64,000 bases of DNA from Desertivibrio insolitus (GTDB taxonomy: Bacteria; Actinomycetota; Actinomycetes; Actinomycetales; Microbacteriaceae), in contig NZ_JAFIQW010000001.1 in the NCBI RefSeq assembly GCF_017355965.1, positions 248,001 to 312,000 of the forward strand, given 5' to 3'. The notes under the pieces are model-generated. The model was given only the letters and a program-made list of their open reading frames with translations, was not told the origin of the DNA and ran no database searches. Both the position numbers and the translations under genes were made by a program. Below, one piece after another: positions 1 through 8,462 of this stretch; position 1 is the first letter of the stretch; the number at the start of each line of letters is the position of its first letter.

Positions 1-1122
<1,122 letters not shown>

Positions 1123-1234
1123 GACTGTTCCTTGCTGAAGTGGGGGTCGACGCGCGGGAACCCGTGGGACACGGGCGGCGGCGGGGCTGCCGGACGCGGG
1201 CAGCACGAGAGGCGGCGACATCGACCGCCCGACG

Positions 1235-1240
1235 ATGGTA
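1235..1240 (-). promoter_or_regulatory. Candidate -10 box of typA
   Basis: TACCAT on the reverse strand, about 110 bases upstream of the typA ATG. It fits the actinobacterial TAnnnT -10 pattern. No convincing -35 is visible, so this is only a candidate. Confidence 0.35.
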
Positions 1241-1304
1241 TCAACAGGCGCGGCTGAGGCCGAGGGCAGGGCCGTGCGCCCTGAGCGGACAGCACATGAA
1301 GAGA

Positions 1305-1350
1305 GGGCGACGGATGCCGCGGGGCGTCGCGCCCGCGGCATCCGTCGCCC
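1305..1350 (-). terminator. Terminator hairpin after the first Opp ATPase gene
   Basis: Perfect 19-base inverted repeat (1305-1323 with 1332-1350) around an 8-base loop, starting 5 bases past the ATPase stop. There is no U-tract, as is common in high-GC actinobacteria. The arms contain the recurring CGGATGCC/GGCATCCG word. Confidence 0.85.
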
Positions 1351-1355
1351 TGCGA

Positions 1356-3035
1356 TCAGGCGCGGGCGAGCCGGCGGCGGCGCTGCTCCATGGGGTCGGG
1401 CACGGGCACGGCGGCGATGAGGCGCTGCGTGTACGCCTCCTTCGGGCGGCGCAGGATCTCGTCGCGGGTGCCCTGCTCGACGATGCGGCCGCGGTGCATC
1501 ACGGCGATGCGGTGCGCGAGCATGTCGACGACCGCGAGGTCGTGGCTGACGAACAGGGTCGCGAACTGCAGCTCGGCCTGCAGCTCCTGCAGCAGGTCGA
1601 GGAAGCGCGCCTGCACCGAGACGTCGAGCGCGCTCGTCGGCTCGTCGGCCACGAGCAGCTCGGGCGTCAGGGCGAGCGCACGGGCGATGCCGACGCGCTG
1701 CCGCTGACCGCCGGAGAGCTCGTGCGGGTAGCGGTTGCGGTAGCTGCGCGGCAGGGCGACCTGGTCGAGCAGTTCCTCGACGCGGGCGTTGATCTTCGCC
1801 TGGTCGTAGTCGCCGGTCAGCAGCAGCGGCTCGCCGATGCTCTGGCCGATCGGCATCCGCGGGTTGAGCGACGAGCCGGGGTCCTGGAACACGATGCCCG
1901 CCTTGCGGCGCAGCGGGCGCAGGTCCTTCTGCGTCGCGGTGGAGATGTCGATGCCGGCGACCTCGAGCCGCCCCTCCGCGATCGGCAGCAGGCCGACGGC
2001 GGCGCGGCCGAGCGTCGTCTTGCCCGAGCCGGACTCGCCGACGAGGCCGACGATCTCGCCGGGCAGCACCTGCAGGTCGATGCCCTCCACCGCACGGAAC
2101 GCGGGCACACGCCCGCGCTTGGGGTACTCGATCGCCACGTTCTCGAACGAGAGGATCGGCTTCGCCTGCTCGCGCTCCGCGGCGCGGGCCCGGTCGGTCA
2201 GCTCCGTCGTCTCCGTGCCGAGGTGCGGCACCGCGGCGAGCAGCTGCTTCGTGTACGGATGCTGCGGGGCGGAGAAGATCTGCTCGATCGGCCCCTGCTC
2301 GACGATGACGCCATTCCGCATGACGGCGACGCGGTCGGCCATGTCTGCGACGACGCCCATGTCGTGCGTGATGATCAGGATCGCGCTGTCGAGCCGTTCG
2401 CGCAGGTTGCGCATGAGGTCGAGGATCTCGGCCTGCACGGTCACGTCGAGCGCCGTGGTCGGCTCGTCGGCGATGAGCAGCACGGGGTCACAGGAGATCG
2501 ACTGGGCGATCATCGCGCGCTGGCGCTGGCCGCCGGAGAGCTGGTGCGGGTACTTGTTGAATGCCGCGGGCGGGTCGGGCATCTCGACGGCGGCGAGCAG
2601 CTCGATCGCGCGCTCCTTCGCCTCCTTCGGGCCCATGTCGTGGAACTGCGACCGCAGCGCCTCGACGATCTGGAAACCGATCGTGTAGACGGGGTTCAGC
2701 GCCGTCATCGGCTCCTGGAAGATCGCGGCGATCTGCCCGCCGCGCACCTTGCGGAGCTCCTCCGGCGGGAGCGAGGAGATGTCGCGGCCGAGCAGCGAGT
2801 AGCGGCCCGAGACGCGGGCGTTCGGCGGCAGCAGACCGAGCAGCGCCATCGAGCTCGTGCTCTTGCCGGAGCCGGACTCGCCGACGATCGCGAGGGTCTC
2901 GCCGCGCTTCACGTCGTACTTCAGCCCAATCGCGGCGGGGTAGAACTCGCCGTCGACCCAGAAGTCGACGTTGAGGCCCTCGACCTCGAGGACCGTCTCG
3001 GCGGTCGTCGCCTGAGGGGTGATGGTGTCGCTCAT
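1356..3035 (-). CDS. Peptide ABC transporter, fused two-domain ATPase (DppD-DppF type)
   Basis: Cytoplasmic ATPase that powers peptide import, carrying both nucleotide-binding domains in one 559-residue chain. Domain 1 (about 15-270) has GESGSGKST, LSGGQRQRAM and LLIADEPTTALD. Domain 2 (about 290-545) has a second GESGSGKT, LSGGQRQRVG and LLVADEPTSALD. Each ends with the oligopeptide-type C-terminal extension (HPYTKQLLAAVP, EAYTQRLIAAVP). The ATG at 3035 has AGGAAAGG upstream. It completes the first Opp operon but is separated from its permeases by a gene on the other strand (3074-3688), so it needs read-through or its own promoter. Substrate cannot be named; di- or oligopeptides are likely. 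Confidence 0.93.
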   Translation of the reverse strand: MSDTITPQATTAETVLEVEGLNVDFWVDGEFYPAAIGLKYDVKRGETLAIVGESGSGKSTSSMALLGLLPPNARVSGRYSLLGRDISSLPPEELRKVRGGQIAAIFQEPMTALNPVYTIGFQIVEALRSQFHDMGPKEAKERAIELLAAVEMPDPPAAFNKYPHQLSGGQRQRAMIAQSISCDPVLLIADEPTTALDVTVQAEILDLMRNLRERLDSAILIITHDMGVVADMADRVAVMRNGVIVEQGPIEQIFSAPQHPYTKQLLAAVPHLGTETTELTDRARAAEREQAKPILSFENVAIEYPKRGRVPAFRAVEGIDLQVLPGEIVGLVGESGSGKTTLGRAAVGLLPIAEGRLEVAGIDISTATQKDLRPLRRKAGIVFQDPGSSLNPRMPIGQSIGEPLLLTGDYDQAKINARVEELLDQVALPRSYRNRYPHELSGGQRQRVGIARALALTPELLVADEPTSALDVSVQARFLDLLQELQAELQFATLFVSHDLAVVDMLAHRIAVMHRGRIVEQGTRDEILRRPKEAYTQRLIAAVPVPDPMEQRRRRLARA

Positions 3036-3073
3036 CGGGCACCCTTTCCTGCTTCTGCTGAGAAGCTTGCGTC

Positions 3074-3688
3074 ATGAAGTTCCAGCCCGCCCGCTTCCGG
3101 CCGGCGTTCGGCCGAGTGCTGACGGTGGTGGTCGCGGCTCTCGCCGCGCTGACGGTCGCGCTGATCGTCGTCGAGGGGTCCCTCGCGGCGCTGGCGATCC
3201 AGATCTGGCCCGCTCTCCTCGTGGTGGCGATCGTGTGGGCGCTGTTCTGGCGCCCCGAGCTCGCGGTCGAGGAGCACGCGATCACGATGCGGAACGTGTT
3301 CCGCACGCATCACCTGCCCTGGGCGGCGATCCAGCGCATCGACACGAAGTGGGCTCTCGTGCTGTTCACCGAGCAGGGCGCCTACACGGCGTGGGCCGCG
3401 CCCGCCCCGTCGCGCTTCGCCGTGGGCAACGTCGATCCCAACGACCTGCGCGTGATCAGCGGCTCGGCGCTGCCTCGCGGTGAGGCCGTGCGCCCGGGCG
3501 ACGTGCCCTCCACGGCATCCGGCGCCGCCGCGTTCGTCGTGCGTCGGCACCTCGTCGACCTGCAGGAGGACGACGCGTTCGCGGGTCTCTCCCCCGAGGC
3601 GCGACGCGTGCGCAGCACCTGGAACGTGCTGCCGATCGCGGTGCTCGCCGCGCTGACGCTCGCGAGCGTCGTCGCGCTCGCGCTGTAG
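3074..3688 (+). CDS. PH-domain-like membrane protein, paralogue of the gene at 14029
   Basis: Protein of 204 residues with two hydrophobic helices near the N-terminus (about 16-35 and 38-57). A soluble part resembling actinobacterial PH-domain (bacterial PH / DUF2581-like) proteins follows, with the pattern RNVFRTHHLPWAAIQRI, and a last C-terminal helix after STWNVLP. It was probably membrane-bound with the PH-like module in the cytoplasm. It lies inside the first Opp operon on the opposite strand: 38 bases separate its ATG from the divergent ATPase start, and its stop is 5 bases from the stop of the DppC-like permease. The same family member sits beside the second Opp operon, so a link to peptide uptake is possible but unproven. 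Function unknown. Confidence 0.85.
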   Translation: MKFQPARFRPAFGRVLTVVVAALAALTVALIVVEGSLAALAIQIWPALLVVAIVWALFWRPELAVEEHAITMRNVFRTHHLPWAAIQRIDTKWALVLFTEQGAYTAWAAPAPSRFAVGNVDPNDLRVISGSALPRGEAVRPGDVPSTASGAAAFVVRRHLVDLQEDDAFAGLSPEARRVRSTWNVLPIAVLAALTLASVVALAL

Positions 3689-3693
3689 CGGGG

Positions 3694-4782
3694 TCATCGG
3701 GTCCCCTGGCCGCCGTCGCGCTCGCTGAGGTCGGACGCGATCGGCGCGTTCGCCGCCGCGACGTCGCCCGTCACCGCGTTCGCACCCTTGCCCTTGGCGA
3801 GGGCGCGGGCGCTCGGCATCCGCTTCTGGCGCGGGTCGAACGCGTCGCGCAGCCCGTCGCCGATGAAGTTGATGCACAGGGCGATCGCGATGATGAACAG
3901 ACCCGGCCACCAGAACAGCCACGGCCGCGTCGCGAACGCCGCCTGGTTGTCGCTGATGATCTTGCCGAGCGACGTGTCGGGGCTCTGCACGCCGAAGCCG
4001 AGGAAGCTCAGCGCCGTCTCGAGCAGGATCGCCGCCGCCATGAGCAGGGTCGAGTTGACGATGATGACGCCGACCGTGTTCGGCAGGATGTGGCGGAAGA
4101 TGATGCGCCGGTCGCGGGCGCCGGCCACGCGGGCGGCGTCGACGAACTCGCGCTCGCGCAGCGACAGGAACTCGGCGCGCACGAGGCGGGCGAGGCTCGT
4201 CCACGAGAACAGGCCGATGACCACGCCGAGCACGCTCGCCCCGAGGGAGCCGAACGCGACGCCGAGCACGGCCCCGATGACGATGATCGGGATCGTGATG
4301 ATCACGTCGGTGAAGCGCATGAGCACGCTGTCGATCGCCTTGCGGTAGTAGCCGCTCAGCGCGCCGATGACGACGCCGATCACGGTCGCGATGATGCCCG
4401 CGATGAACATGACCGACAGCGACTGCTGCGTGCCGCGCATGACGAGCGCGAAGATGTCGCGGCCGACCTCGTCCTGACCGAACGGGTGGGCGAGGCTCGG
4501 GCGGGTGCGGTTCTCGACCGGGGTCAGCGCGTCCCAGGTGAACGGCCACCAGCCGGGCGTGCGCCACGGGCCGATCGTCACGCCGACCGAGGTCGTGGAG
4601 AGCAGGATGATCGCGGCGAGCACGATCATCGCGATCACGGCGCCCTTGTGCCGGAAGAACCGGCGGCGCACGATCTGCCCCTGGCTGAGGCCCTCGACCT
4701 CCTTGAGCTCGAGGTTGGATGCCTCGTCGGTGACGCCCGGCTCGTTGTGGCCGGGCTCCTGCACCGGGATGTTCGTAGTCAT
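3694..4782 (-). CDS. Peptide ABC transporter permease, DppC type
   Basis: Inner-membrane permease of 362 residues. A long hydrophilic N-terminal stretch (about 40 residues) precedes the first helix. It has the extracytoplasmic loop HPFGQDEVGRD typical of DppC/OppC, and the EAA loop appears as VDAARVAGARDRRIIFRHILPN. The ATG at 4782 shares one base with the stop of the DppB-like gene (TGATG), so the two are translationally coupled. The C-terminal tail is rich in Ala, Gly and Lys and longer than usual. No terminator hairpin separates its stop from the convergent PH-like gene, consistent with transcription continuing toward the ATPase gene. Confidence 0.93.
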   Translation of the reverse strand: MTTNIPVQEPGHNEPGVTDEASNLELKEVEGLSQGQIVRRRFFRHKGAVIAMIVLAAIILLSTTSVGVTIGPWRTPGWWPFTWDALTPVENRTRPSLAHPFGQDEVGRDIFALVMRGTQQSLSVMFIAGIIATVIGVVIGALSGYYRKAIDSVLMRFTDVIITIPIIVIGAVLGVAFGSLGASVLGVVIGLFSWTSLARLVRAEFLSLREREFVDAARVAGARDRRIIFRHILPNTVGVIIVNSTLLMAAAILLETALSFLGFGVQSPDTSLGKIISDNQAAFATRPWLFWWPGLFIIAIALCINFIGDGLRDAFDPRQKRMPSARALAKGKGANAVTGDVAAANAPIASDLSERDGGQGTR

Positions 4783-6311
4783 CAGCTGATCCTGATCCGG
4801 GGGTCGAGCGCGGCGTACACGAGGTCCGCGATGAGGTTGAAGATGATCGCGAGCGTGCCCGTCACGAGGAAGAACGCCATAACGGGGTTCGGGTCGGTGC
4901 GCTCCAAACCGTTCTGGAACAGCGCGCCCATACCCGTCCAGGCGAAGACCCGCTCGGTGATGACGGCGCCGCCGACGATCGCCCCGATGTCGAAAGCGAT
5001 GATCGTCGCGACCGGGATCATCGCGTTGCGGAACGCGTGCCGCACGAGCACGGTGCGCTCGGTGAGACCCTTCGCGCGGGCGGTGCGGATGTAGTCCTGG
5101 TTGAGCACCTCGAGCATGCTCGACCGGGTGTACCGGGTGTAGCTCGCGATCGAGATCAGGATGAGCGCGATCGTGGGCAGCAGCAGGTGGGTGAACGAGT
5201 CGACGCCCTGCACCCAGAAGTTGCCGCCGAGGTTCGGCGTCTCCGCGCCGATCGTCGCGATCGGACGGCCGCGGACGCGGCTCGAGTTGCTGTAGGCGTT
5301 CCAGTACGACATGAACTCGTCGAGCGCGATGACACCGGCGGTGAGGAAGCCGACGATCGCGGCGGTGCGCGCGGACTGCCAGCGGTCGTGCCCGCCCCAG
5401 AAGTAGCCGATGGCACCCGAGAGCAAGATCGTGCCGATCGCGAGCCCGAGGAACAGCGGCAGCGTCATGGAGACGAAGAGGAACTGCAGCGGGTAGTAGA
5501 GGACGATCGCGAGCACGGCGACGGTCAGCGACGCGTAGAGCGCGCGCCGGTTGCGCAGGCCCGCGGAGATCGCGGTCACCGCGAAGGCGAGACCGATCGC
5601 GGTGAGCGCGACGACGACGATGCCGAGCGACGGCGTGAGGAACCACTCGGTCGCGCTCATGTAGGCGAGCGCCGCGCCCGTGACGACGGCCGCGGTGCCG
5701 CCGGCGATCAGTCGCCGCTTGAGGTCCCCGCCCGCGATGCCCGCCGCGATCAGCCCGAGCGCGAGCGCGATCACCACGATCGCGAGGGGCGGGATCGTGG
5801 GCTGCCGCAGGAAGTCGTTGAAGCCGATGGCGATGTACTGCTTCAGCAGCACGGCGACCCAGAAGATCGGCAGCGAGAAGAAGAGGAACGTCACGAAGGT
5901 GACGGAGTAGTCGTAGGTGCTGTACTGCCGCAGCGCGGTCGTGATGCCGATGATCACGCCGATGACGACGGCCACGATCGCGGCGAAGGTCACGAGCTGC
6001 AGCGTCTGCCCGAGCGCCTGCCCGAGGATCTCGAGCACGGGCTGGCCCTGCACGTTGAAGCCGAGGTTGCACTGGCCGATGAAGCATCCGCCGACTCCGC
6101 CGAGCCAGATGAAGTAGCGGAGGTAGGGCGGCACGTCCAGGTTGAGCAGGTCGATGCGACGCTCGATCAGCTGGGCGGCGTTGGGGGCGGTGCTGGCTCG
6201 CAGGTCCTCGAGGGGGTCACCCGACAGCGCCGTCAGGATGTACATGAGGTACGTGGCTGCGAGGAAGACGAAGAAGGAGGCGACGAGCCTCCGGATCACG
6301 AAGGTGGCCAA
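4782..6311 (-). CDS. Peptide ABC transporter permease, DppB type with a large membrane insertion
   Basis: Permease of 509 residues, against about 310-340 for ordinary DppB proteins; the sister gene at 11136 has 309. The N-terminal helix with RRLVASFFVF, the GQALGQTLQL segment, the EAA loop (IRTARAKGLTERTVLVRHAFRN) and the terminal DLVYAALDPRIR are all standard. Between FWVAVLLKQYIAIGFND (about 165) and VRGRPIATIGAE (about 343) lie roughly 170 extra residues that form several further hydrophobic helices. It is intact, with no frameshift. It is the second gene of the operon, 94 bases after the binding-protein gene with a hairpin between. The insertion's role is unknown. Confidence 0.93.
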   Translation of the reverse strand: MATFVIRRLVASFFVFLAATYLMYILTALSGDPLEDLRASTAPNAAQLIERRIDLLNLDVPPYLRYFIWLGGVGGCFIGQCNLGFNVQGQPVLEILGQALGQTLQLVTFAAIVAVVIGVIIGITTALRQYSTYDYSVTFVTFLFFSLPIFWVAVLLKQYIAIGFNDFLRQPTIPPLAIVVIALALGLIAAGIAGGDLKRRLIAGGTAAVVTGAALAYMSATEWFLTPSLGIVVVALTAIGLAFAVTAISAGLRNRRALYASLTVAVLAIVLYYPLQFLFVSMTLPLFLGLAIGTILLSGAIGYFWGGHDRWQSARTAAIVGFLTAGVIALDEFMSYWNAYSNSSRVRGRPIATIGAETPNLGGNFWVQGVDSFTHLLLPTIALILISIASYTRYTRSSMLEVLNQDYIRTARAKGLTERTVLVRHAFRNAMIPVATIIAFDIGAIVGGAVITERVFAWTGMGALFQNGLERTDPNPVMAFFLVTGTLAIIFNLIADLVYAALDPRIRIS

Positions 6312-6341
6312 GAGGGGTTCTTCCGGGTCGTGGGCGGGAAT

Positions 6342-6373
6342 CCGGGGGCCGAGCCTGACGGCTCGACCCCCGG
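6342..6373 (-). terminator. Intercistronic hairpin between binding protein and permease genes
   Basis: Two 14-base arms with one mismatch around TGAC, located 32 bases after the binding-protein stop and before the DppB gene. In ABC operons such a hairpin usually causes partial termination or stabilises the upstream message, so the binding protein is made in excess. The second Opp operon has a counterpart at 12132-12174. Confidence 0.7.
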
Positions 6374-6405
6374 GACTGCTCTACAGAGCGATCAGGATCT
6401 CGGGA

Positions 6406-8214
6406 TTACTCCGCGAGCTCCCACTCCCACGCGTTCCAGAAGATGGTCGGCGCGATGATCGACGGGTCGACGTTCTCGATCCGCTCGCTCACGCCGGTGA
6501 CCGCCGGGAACTGGAAGATGGTGACGCCGTAGGCGTCCTCCCAGAGCAGGCGGTCGACCTCCTGCTGGAGCTCGATCTGACGGTCAGCCTCGAAGGTGCC
6601 GTTGAGCTCGTCGAGCGCAGCGGTGACCTCGGGGTTGTCGTAGTAGTTGAGGTTGTTCAGACCGCCCGGGACGTAGTTGGCACGAGCCTCGGTGACACCG
6701 AGACCGGTCGACTGCCATCCGAAGAGCGAGGCGTCGTACGCACCCGGGGTGCCGAGGAGGCCACCCCACTCCGCGCTGCCGCAGTCGGTGACGTTGAAGC
6801 CGGCCTGGTTGGCCGAAGCCTGGATCAGGGCGAACTCGTTGACACGACGCGGGTTGTTGTTCGCGTAGAGGATGCAGACCTCGGGGTTGGTGACCCCGGC
6901 CTCGGCGAGGAGCGCCTTGGCACCCTCGATGTCGACCTCGGCGTACTCGGAGGAGCCGTTGTTCTCGACCGACTCGTCGTAGCCCTCGGCACCCGGCACG
7001 AAGATCTGCGAGTTACGCACGATGGCGTCCTCGCCGATGATCGGCTTGATCAGGGTGTCGACGATCTCCTGACGCGGGATCGTCTTGAGGAACGCCTGGC
7101 GCACGCGGATGTCCTCGAAGACGCCCGGGTTGCGGCTGTTCTGGAACTGCAGGTCGACGTGCTCGTACGTGCCCTCGAGACCGGTGATGATCTCGATGCC
7201 GTCGATGCCCTCGAGACCCTCGACGACGTCGGTGGTCGCCTGGGGCGAGATGATGTCGACCTCGCCGTTCTCGAGCGCGGTGACCGCGGCGAGCGGGTCG
7301 GCGATGAAGCGGATCGTGATCTCGTCGATCGACGGCTGCTTGTCACCCTCGTAGTTCTCGTTGGCCGAGAGCGTCACGTACTGGTCGGCGACCAGATCGG
7401 TGATCACGTAGGGGCCGGTCGAGAGCACGAGCGCCGGGTCCTCCGGCATCTCGTTGAAGTTGAAGATGGTGTTCCACGCGTTCGAGATCGCCGCGAGGGC
7501 CTCGGTGTCGTTGTTCAGGATGGCGTCCTCAACAGCGGCCTTGCCCTCCTCGGGGTCCTCGATGCCGAGCGCGTAGGACGCGACGACGTGGGCCGGCAGG
7601 ATCTGGCCTGCGCTACCGAAGACGAGCTCCCAGTCGACGAAGGGCGAGTCGTAGGTGAGCGTGATGCTCTTGCCGTCGTCGCTGACCTCGGGGGTCTGGG
7701 TGACGAGGTCGAGACCGGTGCCGCCACCGTCGAAGTAGACCTGACCCTCGGGGAAGTCCTCGGTGATCTCACCGGACTCGGGGTCCTGGAACGCCGACGG
7801 GTCGAAGTTCGGGTCGTTGAACGCGTTCGACTGCGACGCCCAGTTGAGCAGCAGGTCGGCGGTGTCGACCGGCTGACCGTCGGACCACGTCGCGGTGTCG
7901 GCGAGCGTGTACTCGACGACCTGCGGGTCCTCGCTGACGAGCTCGTAGGTGCCGAAGGACTCGTCCTTCACCCACTCGGGCGTGTTGTTGTAGTAGCCGA
8001 AGGCCGAGTTGGTCAGGCTAATGATGTTCTGGTTCGCGGTGGCGTTACCGAACGAGGTGTTGCCGTTGTACGCGTAGAACGCCTGGTTCCATGCGACGTT
8101 GACGCTCGATCCCTCGTCGAGGCCGCTGTCTGCCTCCGGCGCCGAGCAACCCGACAGCACCAGGGCGGTGGCCCCGAGCACTGCGGTCGCGGCCGCGAGC
8201 TTTCCGATCCTCAA
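6406..8214 (-). CDS. Peptide-binding lipoprotein of ABC transporter (SBP family 5), first Opp operon
   Basis: Extracytoplasmic receptor of 602 residues. I place the start at a TTG at 8214, because it follows AGGAGG by four bases and gives a compact lipoprotein signal with LSGC (Cys23). An in-frame ATG about 36 bases upstream lacks a ribosome site and would put polar residues in front of the signal. The mature part has the SBP_bac_5 layout: TWSDGQPVDTADLLLNW near 120, then RQAFLKTIPRQEIVDTL, and a C-terminal closing domain. It is the first gene of the operon, behind a good sigma-70-type promoter. Confidence 0.92.
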   Translation of the reverse strand: MRIGKLAAATAVLGATALVLSGCSAPEADSGLDEGSSVNVAWNQAFYAYNGNTSFGNATANQNIISLTNSAFGYYNNTPEWVKDESFGTYELVSEDPQVVEYTLADTATWSDGQPVDTADLLLNWASQSNAFNDPNFDPSAFQDPESGEITEDFPEGQVYFDGGGTGLDLVTQTPEVSDDGKSITLTYDSPFVDWELVFGSAGQILPAHVVASYALGIEDPEEGKAAVEDAILNNDTEALAAISNAWNTIFNFNEMPEDPALVLSTGPYVITDLVADQYVTLSANENYEGDKQPSIDEITIRFIADPLAAVTALENGEVDIISPQATTDVVEGLEGIDGIEIITGLEGTYEHVDLQFQNSRNPGVFEDIRVRQAFLKTIPRQEIVDTLIKPIIGEDAIVRNSQIFVPGAEGYDESVENNGSSEYAEVDIEGAKALLAEAGVTNPEVCILYANNNPRRVNEFALIQASANQAGFNVTDCGSAEWGGLLGTPGAYDASLFGWQSTGLGVTEARANYVPGGLNNLNYYDNPEVTAALDELNGTFEADRQIELQQEVDRLLWEDAYGVTIFQFPAVTGVSERIENVDPSIIAPTIFWNAWEWELAE

Positions 8215-8237
8215 TGTTCCTCCTGTGCAAGTGGAAA

Positions 8238-8262
8238 CGCGGTGGTGCATCGCAGCACCGCG
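8238..8262 (-). promoter_or_regulatory. Leader hairpin of the first Opp operon
   Basis: A 7-base inverted repeat (8238-8244 with 8256-8262) in the predicted 5' leader, between the -10 box and the AGGAGG of the binding-protein gene. It may protect the message. Function inferred. Confidence 0.4.
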
Positions 8263-8275
8263 CCGTACTAAATGC

Positions 8276-8304
8276 ACCATAAGGACCACTGGAAGAGGTT
8301 CCAA
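8276..8304 (-). promoter_or_regulatory. Promoter of the first Opp operon
   Basis: On the reverse strand TTGGAA (8304-8299), a 17-base spacer, then TATGGT (8281-8276). The start of transcription would be near 8269, giving a leader of about 55 bases. Confidence 0.7.
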
Positions 8305-8360
8305 AACTGAAGGCCGAAACTTTACAAACTGGTTACTCTCGCGCCTCGTCCTTGCACTAG

Positions 8361-8377
8361 ACGCACGAATCGTGCGT
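8361..8377 (-). promoter_or_regulatory. 17-base palindrome upstream of the first Opp promoter
   Basis: Perfect palindrome with 8-base arms ACGCACGA/TCGTGCGT around one A, centred about 65 bases upstream of the -35 box. It is a candidate regulator-binding site; no regulator gene is adjacent. A second, imperfect inverted repeat follows at 8382-8406. Confidence 0.45.
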
Positions 8378-8422
8378 GGACAGCGCTTGCATTGGAAGCA
8401 TGCGCTGTGTATTAGCGCCTCG

Positions 8423-8454
8423 CCGAGGGGCCGGGGACCGGTACGGCCCCTCGG
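8423..8454 (-). terminator. Terminator of the second Opp operon
   Basis: Perfect 11-base stem (8423-8433 with 8444-8454) and 10-base loop, 8 bases after the stop of the fused ATPase gene. No U-tract. Confidence 0.85.
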
Positions 8455-8462
8455 TCGAGGCG

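Noticed and set aside
8215-8250. Upstream ATG start for the first peptide-binding protein
   Set aside because: It would place polar residues before the lipoprotein signal and has no ribosome site; the TTG at 8214 follows AGGAGG.
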